Below, one piece after another: positions 1 to 8,992 of a DNA stretch of 64,000 nt. The translations under genes were made by a program, and so were the position numbers. Position 1 is the stretch's first letter. Each line of letters opens with the position of its first letter. The notes under the pieces were generated by a model. It made no database searches. It saw only the letters and a list, made by a program, of their open reading frames with translations, and had not been told where the DNA came from. This stretch comes from Patescibacteria group bacterium (GTDB lineage: Bacteria; Patescibacteriota; Patescibacteriia; 2-12-FULL-60-25), in assembly GCA_028688515.1 (NCBI GenBank), contig JAQTXZ010000001.1:496001-560000 (forward strand). The letters run 5' to 3'.

Positions 1-305
1 GACCGTTCATCGATCCACCTGCTTTCGCTAATGACGATCAGCGAACCGGAGTTCTGCAGAGTTTTGACGTCTCCCATGTTTTCTGACAGCTGCATAGAGA
101 GACGGCAAACCGTGATTCTCTTGAAACGATCATAACTCAGCATGTAACGCGCGCCTTGTTCAGCATCCCTTTTTTCCTGCCACAGGAGCAGGCCGTTACT
201 GCGCAGATTCGCGCATGTGTGCGGTACAGCACCGGGACCGAACGCAACAAGCGCTCCATCATGCGAAGTCCTGCACAAACATAGGTAGCCTTGCCGATTC
301 AACAT
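1..305 (-). CDS. Hypothetical protein, 3' end cut by window edge
   Basis: About 101 codons are open on the minus strand from an ATG at 305-303 to base 1, with no stop, so the gene continues outside the window. The protein begins MLNRQGYLCLCRTSHDG and the last residues seen are SESRWIDER. An AGAGGTG Shine-Dalgarno lies 4 nt before the ATG and overlaps the stop region of the upstream gene at 315-707, whose own start uses the same AGAGGTG box. The two are therefore probably one operon. I recognise no family. It has several cysteines (LCLC, HTC, VCR) but no clear metal-site spacing. The reading frame was translated by hand. Confidence 0.6.
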   Translation of the reverse strand, partial: MLNRQGYLCLCRTSHDGALVAFGPGAVPHTCANLRSNGLLLWQEKRDAEQGARYMLSYDRFKRITVCRLSMQLSENMGDVKTLQNSGSLIVISESRWIDER

Positions 306-314
306 CTTGCACCT

Positions 315-707
315 CTAACGCAGACTATGTCCGTTGCAGCACTTCCAGACAGTGCCGTTTCGATTTTCGTACTTCCGCATCCGTTCTCCGCAACTGATGC
401 AAAAGCGAGTGGCTTTCGAGTCGAACGGCTTGGGCGATTCCATCGTACCGCGCTCCGCGACCAGGCGAGCATGTTCCTCATTGGAAATCACCTCGCTCAC
501 GCCGCCGGAAAGCTCTTCTTTGCCGCCTACCCAGTATTTGTAGACGTAGTTTCCGCGAAACGCCTTGCCATTCTCACCCAATGCGGCAATCTTAAAGAAG
601 ACAGTATCGTGAGAGTGCGACTGGCCGCGACTGCGAAGCGCGCTCTGTTGAATAAGCACCACGATCTGCGTGATGCCGTTGCTGTGGAATAGATCGACCT
701 GCGACAT
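315..707 (-). CDS. Hypothetical protein with C-terminal zinc-ribbon-like motif
   Basis: 130 residues from an ATG at 707, chosen because AGAGGTG sits 5 nt upstream; the longer frame from 779 has no such signal. The N-terminal half is not recognisable. The last 30 residues contain CISCGE, then a tryptophan and KCCNGH, a CxxC...CxxxH pattern that could bind one zinc ion, as in small nucleic-acid-binding ribbons. A TTGACA box at about 779-774 with a TTACTAT stretch 18-19 nt later looks like its promoter. The next gene begins 9 nt after its stop. Function unknown. Confidence 0.65.
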   Translation of the reverse strand: MSQVDLFHSNGITQIVVLIQQSALRSRGQSHSHDTVFFKIAALGENGKAFRGNYVYKYWVGGKEELSGGVSEVISNEEHARLVAERGTMESPKPFDSKATRFCISCGERMRKYENRNGTVWKCCNGHSLR

Positions 708-754
708 TTGACACCTCTTGGCTTGAGTGGAAGCTGTGAACCGTCCTGATAGTA

Positions 755-779
755 AGTCGTATTTTCCGTTAAATGTCAA
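755..779 (-). promoter_or_regulatory. Candidate sigma70-type promoter for the 315-707 gene
   Basis: On the minus strand CTTGACA is followed after 18-19 nt by TTACTAT. It lies about 50 nt upstream of the Shine-Dalgarno-led ATG at 707, giving a leader of ordinary length. Confidence 0.45.
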
Positions 780-884
780 GATTGACGAGCTGTAGGCTGA
801 TTTAAAAAATCATACAGAAAAATACGCGCAACACAGCAGTTATTGGGATGAGGTGATTGAGGAAGTGAAATTGAAGTTTAAAGA

Positions 885-955
885 AGGAGATGGATCCTCG
901 CATGCCCCTCGGCCATGAGCTCGGGGCCGGATGGCGCAAGGATGACAAAAGAGGA
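885..955. repeat. Palindromic intergenic repeat (GGATCC...GGATGACA family)
   Basis: An imperfect inverted repeat starts GGATCCTCGCATG and ends GCGCAAGGATGACA, with a GC-rich centre (GAGCTCGGGG). The same edge sequences recur at 20898-21045 and 46565-46793. It fills the gap between the ABC-F gene and the unknown operon. Confidence 0.6.
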
Positions 956-967
956 CTAGATTGACGA

Positions 968-2770
968 TCAACTCGCCTCCGCGGTCTTCATCTCTTTCTT
1001 GAGAGTTTCCAAACTTTCTTGAGATTTTATCCAATCCGATTCGCGAGCGAGAATTTGTTCGTCCAGTTCTTTAAGACGCTTGGCTTTTTGGACATTGGGC
1101 GGAGTCGGATGTTCAACAAAATATTGAAGGATGGAATTTTTTTCTTTGGTCAACGCCTCCATGTCATGCTCAAGACGTTTTAGACCGTTTTTCGTTTGTT
1201 GAATGTCGCCAAAAATATCGACTTTGGTTCGCATGTAGGGGATCGTGCCTTCCACGATTGGTTTTTCATCTTCCTCCAAAGTAAACTTTTCGTGCGTTTT
1301 TAATTCGTAAACGTAAATCTCGTACGGATAAGGATAGCGTTTTGCGCGTCCGTCTTTGATTTCCAAAATGGAAGTTGCAATCTGCGAAACAAAAGTTCGG
1401 CTGTGGCTGACAAAAATAATCGTACCTTCGAATTCTGACAGAGCTTCTCCCAACGCTTCCACCGTATCAAAATCAAGATGATTGGTCGGTTCGTCAAAAA
1501 CTAAAACGTCGTATCTGCCGAGACAGATGCCGGCAAGACAAAGACGCGCTCGCTCGCCGCCCGAAAGAACGGAGATTGGTTTTTCCAAATCATTTTTGGT
1601 GAACAAAAAATTACTCGCCATGCGCAAAAGGTCTTCCGGCAAAGCGCGTCCAGATGCGGAAACCAAGTAATCGCCGGCAGATCCGATGGTCGGCAGCATC
1701 AGCGGAACATGCTGAGCATAATAAGCCACGCGAAGGTTGTAGCCCCACTTGAAAGAACCGGAGAGCAGTGGCAATTGCTCGGCGATGGTTTTTAAGAAAG
1801 TTGACTTGCCTTGTCCGTTTTCACCCAACACCGCCAAATGCTCGCCGCGATTTATCTCAAAATCTATGTGCTCCAACACAGGTTTGTCCGCTGAATATCC
1901 GACAGACAAATCCTTGCACTCAAGCGCCACAGCTTTTTTCTGCGGCGGCGCGGTTATCTTTATGCGCACGGTACGCATCGAATGCGCAATCTCAATCGTC
2001 TGCAATTTATCGATTTGCTTCATCTTGGATTGCGCCTGCGTTGCCTTGGAGGCTTTTGCACGAAACTTGTCAACGAACCCCTGCAAATGACGACGCTGCG
2101 CCTCTATCTTTTTATTGTAACGCCTGGCTTCTTCCAAGCGTCCTTCTTTAAACTCAAGATAAGCCTCTACATTGCCGGGAAATAGAGTGAGTTTTTGGTT
2201 GTCCAACTCCAAAGTATGTGTGCAAACATTTTTTAAAAATTCACGGTCATGCGAAATGAGCAGCAGAGCACCGCGATAAGTACGGAGAACTTCTTCCAGC
2301 AAAAGCACGGTCTGCAAATCAAGATAGTTTGTCGGTTCATCGAGCAGCAACAGATTGGGTTGACGGACGAGTATGCCGGCCAAGCGGACGCGCATCTGGT
2401 AACCGCCGGAAAGACTCAAAAACTTTGCTTCCAACTTTTCTTTTTTAATCTCAAACGCTCCCGCCATCTTGGCGCACTCCCAAGGTTCGCGATCCGAAAC
2501 TCTTACGAGATAGTCAGTGACCGTTTCGTCCGGCGGAAAAACTTCGTTTTGCTCAAGATAACCGAGGCGCGTGTTTGGATGAAGATTGACTGAACCTCCG
2601 TCAAGAGTTTCTTGCCCCAAAATCATGCGCATCAACGTTGTTTTACCCGAACCGTTTGCACCGATCAACCCGATCTTTTGTCCTTCCGCGATGGAAACGG
2701 TAGCATCATCAAAAAGCCTTCGATTGCCGAAAGATTTGGATATATCCTGAAATTGCAAGACTATAGACAT
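968..2770 (-). CDS. ABC-F family ATP-binding protein
   Basis: 600 residues. It has two ABC ATPase domains and no membrane segments, the hallmark of ABC-F proteins, which act on the ribosome in translation or antibiotic protection rather than in transport. The first domain has Walker A GANGSGKTT near residue 37, signature LSGGYQ near 120 and Walker B LLLLDEPTNYLD. The second has GENGQGKST near 320 and LSGGERARL followed by VFDEPTNHLD. A charged linker of about 80 residues separates them, as usual for the family, and the C-terminus is a lysine/glutamate-rich coiled coil of the Uup/YdiF type. I start at MSIVLQFQD (2770) rather than 12 codons upstream, because the ABC fold begins there. The exact ABC-F subgroup cannot be told by eye. 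Confidence 0.93.
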   Translation of the reverse strand: MSIVLQFQDISKSFGNRRLFDDATVSIAEGQKIGLIGANGSGKTTLMRMILGQETLDGGSVNLHPNTRLGYLEQNEVFPPDETVTDYLVRVSDREPWECAKMAGAFEIKKEKLEAKFLSLSGGYQMRVRLAGILVRQPNLLLLDEPTNYLDLQTVLLLEEVLRTYRGALLLISHDREFLKNVCTHTLELDNQKLTLFPGNVEAYLEFKEGRLEEARRYNKKIEAQRRHLQGFVDKFRAKASKATQAQSKMKQIDKLQTIEIAHSMRTVRIKITAPPQKKAVALECKDLSVGYSADKPVLEHIDFEINRGEHLAVLGENGQGKSTFLKTIAEQLPLLSGSFKWGYNLRVAYYAQHVPLMLPTIGSAGDYLVSASGRALPEDLLRMASNFLFTKNDLEKPISVLSGGERARLCLAGICLGRYDVLVFDEPTNHLDFDTVEALGEALSEFEGTIIFVSHSRTFVSQIATSILEIKDGRAKRYPYPYEIYVYELKTHEKFTLEEDEKPIVEGTIPYMRTKVDIFGDIQQTKNGLKRLEHDMEALTKEKNSILQYFVEHPTPPNVQKAKRLKELDEQILARESDWIKSQESLETLKKEMKTAEAS

Positions 2771-2826
2771 GGGCGCCAGTATGACAGAAAACCGCAAGAT
2801 TGTCATTAACTAATACTCAAAAGAGG

Positions 2827-3213
2827 CTAAACAGCCTCTTTATCCGCCTGCATCATGCCAAAGATGTTGCCTTCGGTGTCTATACCGTAAGCCACCCAAC
2901 CCATGCCCTTGACCGCCATTTTATCAAGCGCAATCTTTCCGCCATTTAAGGCAACCGCAGCCATGGACTCGTCCAGAGAGGGGACCATCGAGGTGCAGAC
3001 GAAAGCATTTGGCGTCGAGCCTTCTTTTGGCGGTGCGCCGCTCCGCAACATCATGCCGCCGTTGATGCCGTCTTCTGTTTTCTCACCGGTTGAAACCATC
3101 CAATAATCTCCTTCGCTCCACTTTTCTATCTTCCATCCGAAAAGAGCTTTGTAAAACTTGGCTGCACGATCAATGTCAGTGCAATGAATTTCAAAGTGTA
3201 CGGGGCGAAACAT
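2827..3213 (-). CDS. VOC (glyoxalase/bleomycin-resistance) family protein
   Basis: 128 residues, the usual length of a one-unit vicinal-oxygen-chelate protein with paired beta-alpha-beta-beta-beta motifs. It opens with RPVHFEIHCTDIDRAAKFYK, where the histidine is a typical metal ligand, and closes with YGIDTEGNIFGMMQ, where a glutamate ligand is usual. WKIEKW and GGMMLR are typical of the subgroup annotated as predicted enzymes related to lactoylglutathione lyase. The substrate cannot be inferred. It lies 56 nt downstream of the ABC-F gene on the same strand order and may be separately transcribed. Confidence 0.85.
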   Translation of the reverse strand: MFRPVHFEIHCTDIDRAAKFYKALFGWKIEKWSEGDYWMVSTGEKTEDGINGGMMLRSGAPPKEGSTPNAFVCTSMVPSLDESMAAVALNGGKIALDKMAVKGMGWVAYGIDTEGNIFGMMQADKEAV

Positions 3214-3243
3214 AGTCTTTGGAATTAAGAATTTTTACCTTAG

Positions 3244-4506
3244 TCAGTTTATAGTCGCATTGTAGTCTTGCGAGACGATTGCAATTGGACCGTTCAAATC
3301 ATAATTTCCGGCACCTGCAATTGATTGCAAAACATCGACGCGTCCGGCTGATGTTGCCCAGACATCTTTTGTGGAGGAATCGCTGGGGTTGATCAAATCT
3401 TCTCGTCTTGTCGCCAAAAAGTTATTCAGCCAACTTTTTTCATCGATTCCTGATTTTGGATTCCCGCCGGCGGCTTGATTTGTGCGAACGACAATTGCAG
3501 ACAAACTGTCCGGACCGTCGCCGCCGCCGTGTTGGATTATCGTGTCGTAAATTACTGCGCGGCTCAACGCGTACTGTAAACCTAGATCATCGGATGTTTG
3601 CATTGCAGGAACGTAATACAGCTCATCGGTTATCGCGTCCTGAACCGCTCTTAAAATCGGATCTTCAGCAGCAGCGAGCCAAGCTTGCGGAAAGCCGGAC
3701 AGACCGTCAACCGACGAATCTTCGTTGTCAGCCAATTCTTTAAGTCGCGGAAGATAGGAAGTTAAAGGACTATGGGGCGCGAGTTCGGCGTACCGCTCCA
3801 CAACAAGATAGGCATCGCTCGTGGCTGTAGTAAAACCTACGCGCCCCACAGTGTAACCGCGCCCGTCATCCAGATTCTCAACGTATCCGTAGTCAAACTC
3901 GGGCGCGCCGTTTTCGAAGACGGTTGTAAGCTGTTCTGCCCTACGTTTTTGGTTGGGCATCAGCCATCCGTCCGTCGCGGATGAGTTTGACTGCACATTA
4001 TCTTGCGGCGTGCGTGCCGCCGCGAGTTCTTTTTGCATATCGTAATCCGCAACCTTGGTGATTGGAGCGCCAACAGTGTAATCGTTAAAAAACACGTCCG
4101 GCACATCAACGATTCTCTTATTCCAGCTTTGACCGTACAAAGCTGCAGCTAAACCTTCGGTTATCACCCAATGCAAGACGCTATAACGTGAAACTGCATA
4201 AACTTTTGGATCTGTCGCGACCTTAACTAATGTCGACCCGGGACGAAAAGTCACATTTTCTCCCAAAGCCAGTTCGGCCAGCGGGTTATCATCCAATGTG
4301 ATAATTGATTGCGAACTTGTCTGATACCAACTTGAATATACGCTTTGATTTGGAAATGCGTGCCGTTCGTCATCGTCCGCGACATAGTAAACTGCCGAGC
4401 CGCTACCCTTAACCAAGCTGCCTGGCCCGATCGCCACGCTGCCGACCGGAGCAATTATCATCACCGCAGCAAGCACAGTGGATTGCAGCATGGCAAGCTT
4501 TAACAT
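3244..4506 (-). CDS. Secreted protein with CPR-type envelope repeat domain
   Basis: 420 residues. A hydrophobic signal peptide (about residues 1-26) leads into PGSLVKGSGSAVYYV, then RHAFPNQSVYSSWY, FRPGSTLVKVATDPKVYAV and LHWVITEGLAAALYGQSW. This series is typical of a beta-rich extracellular domain I associate with Patescibacteria surface proteins. The rest (residues 170-420) is not recognised. It has few cysteines and ends SQDYNATIN. It sits just upstream, on the minus strand, of the deacetylase gene end and is likely exported to the wall or surface. The function is inferred only from location signals. Confidence 0.75.
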   Translation of the reverse strand: MLKLAMLQSTVLAAVMIIAPVGSVAIGPGSLVKGSGSAVYYVADDDERHAFPNQSVYSSWYQTSSQSIITLDDNPLAELALGENVTFRPGSTLVKVATDPKVYAVSRYSVLHWVITEGLAAALYGQSWNKRIVDVPDVFFNDYTVGAPITKVADYDMQKELAAARTPQDNVQSNSSATDGWLMPNQKRRAEQLTTVFENGAPEFDYGYVENLDDGRGYTVGRVGFTTATSDAYLVVERYAELAPHSPLTSYLPRLKELADNEDSSVDGLSGFPQAWLAAAEDPILRAVQDAITDELYYVPAMQTSDDLGLQYALSRAVIYDTIIQHGGGDGPDSLSAIVVRTNQAAGGNPKSGIDEKSWLNNFLATRREDLINPSDSSTKDVWATSAGRVDVLQSIAGAGNYDLNGPIAIVSQDYNATIN

Positions 4507-4509
4507 AAC

Positions 4510-4540
4510 AATATTAAGGACTTTATGGACTTGATGGACT
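4510..4540. repeat. Short direct repeat of GGACTTTATGGACT type
   Basis: The 34-bp gap between two secreted-protein genes holds AAGGACTTTATGGACTTGATGGACTC, a tandem-like GGACT(T) repeat. A close match occurs at 17367-17403, again directly after a gene. Confidence 0.55.
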
Positions 4541-7240
4541 CTAAGGAGCGTTAAGTATATTCAGCCCCTGTTCAACCGTGACATGCTTTATGCCCGTCTG
4601 ATTGATGTAGTCGACAACGCCCTGTAATGTCTGCGGAGTATTGCTATACAACTCCCCGCTGTTATCCTGTTGATGCATCTCAAGTATTAACCACTTTTTT
4701 TGTGCTTTGGCATGATCTATCCAAGCTTTTACCTGATTGACGGTTACATCGGAAGTCACATGCTGATCCATAAGCAGAAACTTGTCGGACGCTTTGTCGT
4801 TATAACCGGACTCAACACTTCGTGCGCCAAGATAACCGGCGTCTTTTACAGCCTGCACAACGGCTTGTGTGTAATCGCCGTACGGATAGGCAAAAGTAGT
4901 AACAGGAGTTGCGCCCATTGCCAGCAATTCAGTCCTGGAATCTGCGACTTCGCGTTGAAGTCTGGCCGCGGAAACCTGACTTAAGAACGGATGCGTTCTT
5001 GTATGCGAACCGATTTCGTTACCATCGGCATTCAGCTCCAGCATTTGTGCGGCAGTCATATAGAATGAATCCGAGCCGTCAAGATATGTACTGACAATGT
5101 ACAGCGTGACATCTATTCCGGCCGCATTCAAAATCGGCCTTGCATTGTCATAAACGCTTTTGTAGCCATCGTCAAAACTTAGCGTGACCATACCCTCGTT
5201 CAACTCCGCACCGGCGATATGCTGTAGCGAAAAAGCGCTGGCGGTCAAAGTTCCGACTTTATTGATCAAGTGGAAGACAGTCATCTTTTGCGCACCGATT
5301 GGCGCGTTTATCGTCACGCTGACAGGACTCCAATCCGCGGCGGCCGCGGGAGTTGCAACATCTTCGTAGCTCAACGATCCGTCGGCCATCTGAAACTCAG
5401 CTGTCACAAAAGATGAAACATTGGATTTGTAGTAATCACTGTATTTGTAGTTCTCGCCCGGCGTGACATCCACCGAATCAAATACCCACTTGGCATCGCC
5501 GGTTGAATATTGAGTAATCTTTGTCTCCAAACCGATTCCTCCGTTGTAGCCTGCAACGGGATAAGTATATAACGAGGTGTTATTGCCCCATCCGTCTTTT
5601 GACCAATACCACGGCAGAGACGGATTGGATGGATCTTGCGCAGCCAAATCCGCATTCATGATCATGTTATTCGGATCAATCGGCGGGGGAGGCGGGGGGA
5701 TTGATGGTTGAAGCTTAAAGTTGTCAACCGTAAGCGTACCGGCTTGATTGATGAGATGAAAGACTGTTAATTTTGTCGCATTTGCCGGCACAGTCAAACT
5801 AGCCGTCGTAGTCGTCCAATTAACTGAAGCGGCCGGATTTGCGATGTCTTCATAAGTGAATGATCCGTCACTCATTTGATATTCAGCCGTAAGGTAAGTT
5901 GGCACGTTAGACATGAACGAATCAGAGAATGTAAACACATCCCCGGGCGTGACATTGATCGAATCAAAAACCCATTTCGCATCTCCGCTCGAATAACTTG
6001 TCATATCTATCTTTGCCGCATTTACTCCATCAATGCCCGCGACAGGATAGGTGAATGTCGCTTGATTGCTTCCCCAAGCGGATTTTGTCCAATTCTCGGG
6101 CAAGCTTGAATCGACTATCGATGGATTTTCCAAAGACGAATTCAAAATCGGATTATTAGGATCAGGCGGCGGGGGAGGCGTGATTGTAACCTGCTTCAAG
6201 ATATAATCATCGACCGTCAAACTGCCGACTTGATTGATCAGATGATAGACGGTGAGGGCTGTTGCGTTTGCGGGGACAGTAAAAGTTGATTGCGATGTCG
6301 ACCAACTCGGCGAGGCTGCAGGGTTCGCGACATCAATATACTGATGTCCGCCGCCGCTCATCGTGTAATCAAGCGTCACAAAAGTCGGCACGTCTGACAT
6401 GTAGGAATCTGAGAATGTATAGGTATCACCAGGAGTGACGGGGATCGGCGCAAAAACCCACTTGGCATCGCCGTCCGTATGCGCACTCAAGTCAATCTTT
6501 GCAGCATAAATTCCATCAGTCCCTGCAACCGGATAAACAAACGACGCCGTATTGCTTCCCCAAGACGAATCGACCCAGCCATCCGGCAAAAGCGGATTGA
6601 TCAACGAGGGAGATTCAAACGAGGCGTTTGGAATCAAATTATCCGGATCCGAAGGAGGTGGGGGAGGCGCTATCGTATTTTGCGTCAACGAAAAATTATC
6701 AACCGTCAAATAACCGACTTGGTTGATCAGATGCATGACAGTGACAGACGCCACGTTGGTTGGAATCTGCACAATGGCCTGCGCCTGCGACCACGTCGGA
6801 TCAGGAGATGCTGCCGGAGTTGCGATATCGACGTATTGATGAGAATTGTCATTCATCGTGTAATCCAGCGTGACATAAGTCGGCACATCTGACATGTACC
6901 AGTCACTGAAAGTATATACGTCTCCTGGAGTGACGTTCACCGAATCAAAATACCATTTAGCATCGCCGTTCGTGTAACTTGTCAACTCGACTTTCGCCGC
7001 ACTTGCGCCGTCGATTCCTGCGACAGGATAAGCAAAGATCGGAGTATTCGTACCCCAGCTCGAAGCATGCCAAAACGTTGGCACATCCGGCGTGCTGCTG
7101 GCGAAAATTTCCAAAGATGGATTTGGAATGATATTCGGGCCGGCCGCAGAAACAGAAATTGGCACGCCTTCAAACAATGATGCGGTGATCGCAATGAAGC
7201 TAAAAATTGCTCCACGCCAACCGTGTCGAGTCGATTTCAT
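4541..7240 (-). CDS. Exported polysaccharide deacetylase with four repeated beta-sandwich-like modules
   Basis: 899 residues. A signal peptide (about 1-33, ending SVSAAG) is followed by four homologous modules of about 155 residues each, separated by proline linkers (PPPPPSDPDN, PPPPPDPNN and similar). Each module repeats W..S.WG.N...F.YPVAG, GDAKW.FD, VTPGD.Y.FSD and HLIN..G.LTVD, which look like carbohydrate-binding domains. The C-terminal 220 residues are a NodB-type deacetylase with TLSFDDGY (metal Asp pair), SHTRTHPF (metal histidines), FAYPYGDY and a late LILEMHQQ histidine. The enzyme probably removes acetyl groups from a surface polysaccharide or peptidoglycan outside the cell. The modules differ enough to be old duplications. 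Confidence 0.9.
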   Translation of the reverse strand: MKSTRHGWRGAIFSFIAITASLFEGVPISVSAAGPNIIPNPSLEIFASSTPDVPTFWHASSWGTNTPIFAYPVAGIDGASAAKVELTSYTNGDAKWYFDSVNVTPGDVYTFSDWYMSDVPTYVTLDYTMNDNSHQYVDIATPAASPDPTWSQAQAIVQIPTNVASVTVMHLINQVGYLTVDNFSLTQNTIAPPPPPSDPDNLIPNASFESPSLINPLLPDGWVDSSWGSNTASFVYPVAGTDGIYAAKIDLSAHTDGDAKWVFAPIPVTPGDTYTFSDSYMSDVPTFVTLDYTMSGGGHQYIDVANPAASPSWSTSQSTFTVPANATALTVYHLINQVGSLTVDDYILKQVTITPPPPPDPNNPILNSSLENPSIVDSSLPENWTKSAWGSNQATFTYPVAGIDGVNAAKIDMTSYSSGDAKWVFDSINVTPGDVFTFSDSFMSNVPTYLTAEYQMSDGSFTYEDIANPAASVNWTTTTASLTVPANATKLTVFHLINQAGTLTVDNFKLQPSIPPPPPPIDPNNMIMNADLAAQDPSNPSLPWYWSKDGWGNNTSLYTYPVAGYNGGIGLETKITQYSTGDAKWVFDSVDVTPGENYKYSDYYKSNVSSFVTAEFQMADGSLSYEDVATPAAAADWSPVSVTINAPIGAQKMTVFHLINKVGTLTASAFSLQHIAGAELNEGMVTLSFDDGYKSVYDNARPILNAAGIDVTLYIVSTYLDGSDSFYMTAAQMLELNADGNEIGSHTRTHPFLSQVSAARLQREVADSRTELLAMGATPVTTFAYPYGDYTQAVVQAVKDAGYLGARSVESGYNDKASDKFLLMDQHVTSDVTVNQVKAWIDHAKAQKKWLILEMHQQDNSGELYSNTPQTLQGVVDYINQTGIKHVTVEQGLNILNAP

Positions 7241-7550
7241 ATATTTGTGTACTTAAAATAATAAAACGGTACACCAACAAATTTTATTTAGTTGTTCGAA
7301 CGGCTCTCTTCACCCCCTCTGTCATCTTAAGCGGAATCGAGTTCGTTTCGCTCAATATGACAGGGGGCTGCTTATTGAGCTTAATTTTTTAATGGCATGA
7401 TGTCAATACAAAAAACGCATACTTAAAAAAACCAGTGTTTAACAAGGTTTTTCACTTTACTTGAGTAAATTGTCCACAGCGCGAAAATCGGCTTTTTTCA
7501 TGCTTCTCGAATTTACTCGCTCGGTATAAAGATCTAATAAGAACAACATC
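7241..7550. other. Intergenic region with one palindromic repeat
   Basis: This stretch of 310 bp has no convincing gene. At about 7308-7366 it holds CCCTCTGTCATCTTAAGCGG...CAATATGACAGGGGG, an inverted repeat of the TGTCAT...ATGACA family seen throughout the window. The rest is AT-rich, with runs of A and T. It separates two genes of the same strand. Confidence 0.5.
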
Positions 7551-8048
7551 TTAATAAACCTCTATCTTGATGTACTTAATACCGAATCTGACAGCTTGAG
7601 GTCTTGTCGGCATCCAAAGGTCTATTCGATTTGTAAAACGATCGTTCATGCGGTCGCGCACGACAAAAGTTTTATCGCCGTAAAGATCCGGAATTTTAAC
7701 GACCGTGTGAACAGGCAAAAAATTTGCAGCTATCGTATTTGTCGCACCGTACAAAGCGTAATTCTCGCAAACGTCAAAACCGGTTGACGTTACGCACGGC
7801 GTGTCGTCAGTTTGTTCTGGCGCGCTTGAATATGCAGTCGCCGCAACCATGACGACCCTGGTTGGTTTTTTTGCAATATGCGAATCGTCGCCCGGCCACA
7901 CAAACCTAACGCCGGGAAGCATCGGAATGATTATAAGTGTAATATAAACCGCCAAAAGCAACACAACAAAACCAGAAAGATAAATCCAGGCCCTGACCTC
8001 CCAAGGCATGTCTTTGGCGTCAAACTCAAAAACGAACTTTTTATCCAT
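7551..8048 (-). CDS. Membrane-anchored 3D-domain protein
   Basis: 165 residues. One transmembrane helix (about 26-48) precedes an extracellular 3D domain (about 70-165), the fold named for three aspartates and found in MltA-type lytic transglycosylases and Rpf/YabE-like proteins. Visible landmarks are VAATAYSS near the start, FLPVHTVVKIP, FVVRDRMNDRFTNRIDLWM (holding two of the acidic residues) and the closing IKYIKIEV. A role in cell-wall cleavage or binding is likely, but catalysis is not proven. A TGCTATACT box lies 7 nt before the ATG, so the mRNA is probably leaderless. Confidence 0.82.
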   Translation of the reverse strand: MDKKFVFEFDAKDMPWEVRAWIYLSGFVVLLLAVYITLIIIPMLPGVRFVWPGDDSHIAKKPTRVVMVAATAYSSAPEQTDDTPCVTSTGFDVCENYALYGATNTIAANFLPVHTVVKIPDLYGDKTFVVRDRMNDRFTNRIDLWMPTRPQAVRFGIKYIKIEVY

Positions 8049-8055
8049 TGAGAAT

Positions 8056-8064
8056 AGTATAGCA
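8056..8064 (-). promoter_or_regulatory. Extended -10 box giving a leaderless 3D-domain mRNA
   Basis: TGCTATACT on the minus strand ends 7 nt before the ATG at 8048, which places transcription start at or next to the start codon. The 32-bp inverted repeat begins a few bases further upstream. Confidence 0.6.
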
Positions 8065-8076
8065 CAATCTGCACTT

Positions 8077-8108
8077 GAGTTGATTCCCCCAATTCAACGC
8101 TGTGCGTC
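8077..8108. repeat. Left arm of a 32-bp inverted repeat flanking the dehydrogenase gene
   Basis: GAGTTGATTCCCCCAATTCA and the following CGCTGTGCGTC match the reverse complement of 8993-9024 at 30 of 32 positions. The pair brackets only the SDR gene. Confidence 0.85.
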
Positions 8109-8197
8109 CCATTTTTAAGGGGACAGCTTTGACGTGTAACGGAAGCAGGGGATCAACTTGCAAACTAATGACCTTAGTGTCTAAAATGACCGCAATT

Positions 8198-8947
8198 ATG
8201 TCATATGCACTTATTACCGGCGCCTCATCCGGCATCGGAGAGGCCTTTGCCCGCAACTTCGCAGCAAAAAAGAAACCTTTGCTGCTCATCGGCCGCAATG
8301 AGGGAAAATTAAGATCTTTGGCCGAAGAGCTGCATAACAAAGAGGGGATTGACGTGCGCATTTTGGCGATAGACTTGGCAAGATCAAAAGAACTTCCTTT
8401 TTTGCCAAGCAAACTCCAACAGATGGGAATCACGGTCGACGTACTGATAAACAACGCGGGATTCGGCAAATACGGCAAAGACATGGATATTAGTTACGAA
8501 GATGACCTCAACATGGTCAACTTAAACTGCCGTGCACTGCTTGCTCTCACGAAACTTTTTTTACCTGATATGCTGCGCGCTAAAAAAGGTGCAATCATAA
8601 ATATTGCATCGATACTTGGATTTTTTCCTTTGCCGAAAATGGCAACTTATTCAGCCACCAAATCTTTCGTTGTCAGTTACACCGAGGCTCTGGCCAAAGA
8701 GTACAAAGACTCTGGTGTTAAATTTCTTTGTTCATGTCCGGGATTTGTTGATACGCCGTTTCATGAACGCGCAGGATCAAAAAGATTTGATTCTATAAAT
8801 TACGAAACAACCGAGCGAATCGTGGAAGAAACTTTAGCCGCCCTCAAATCAAATAAAACCATGGCCATTGTCGGCAAGCAAAAATTTTGGGACAAGATCG
8901 CGCTTTCTATTTTGCCGCGTTGGTTGTTTATAGAGTTGATGAGTTAA
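8198..8947 (+). CDS. Short-chain dehydrogenase/reductase
   Basis: 249 residues, the normal SDR length. The N-terminal Rossmann fold has ALITGASSGIGEAFAR (glycine-rich NAD(P) loop), then LLIGRNEGKL, where the arginine after the second strand suggests NADP preference. INNAGFGKYG is the NNAG motif. The catalytic set is IASILGF (Ser), YSATKSFV (Tyr and Lys, YxxxK) and the upstream Asn. It ends in a short hydrophobic tail. Such DltE/YqjQ-like SDRs act on varied small substrates, so none is assigned. The start at 8198 is chosen because a TTGCAA..TAAAAT promoter with an 18-nt gap overlaps the alternative ATG at 8186. The gene is bracketed by a 32-bp inverted repeat. Confidence 0.92.
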   Translation: MSYALITGASSGIGEAFARNFAAKKKPLLLIGRNEGKLRSLAEELHNKEGIDVRILAIDLARSKELPFLPSKLQQMGITVDVLINNAGFGKYGKDMDISYEDDLNMVNLNCRALLALTKLFLPDMLRAKKGAIINIASILGFFPLPKMATYSATKSFVVSYTEALAKEYKDSGVKFLCSCPGFVDTPFHERAGSKRFDSINYETTERIVEETLAALKSNKTMAIVGKQKFWDKIALSILPRWLFIELMS

Positions 8948-8992
8948 TCGTCCGCACTGAAGTTCATACCTTTTTTGCAAAGGGGGATATTC

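Noticed and set aside
8102-8197. Longer N-terminus for the SDR gene
   Set aside because: The extra codons are read through the inverted-repeat arm and a promoter; the Rossmann fold starts at 8198.
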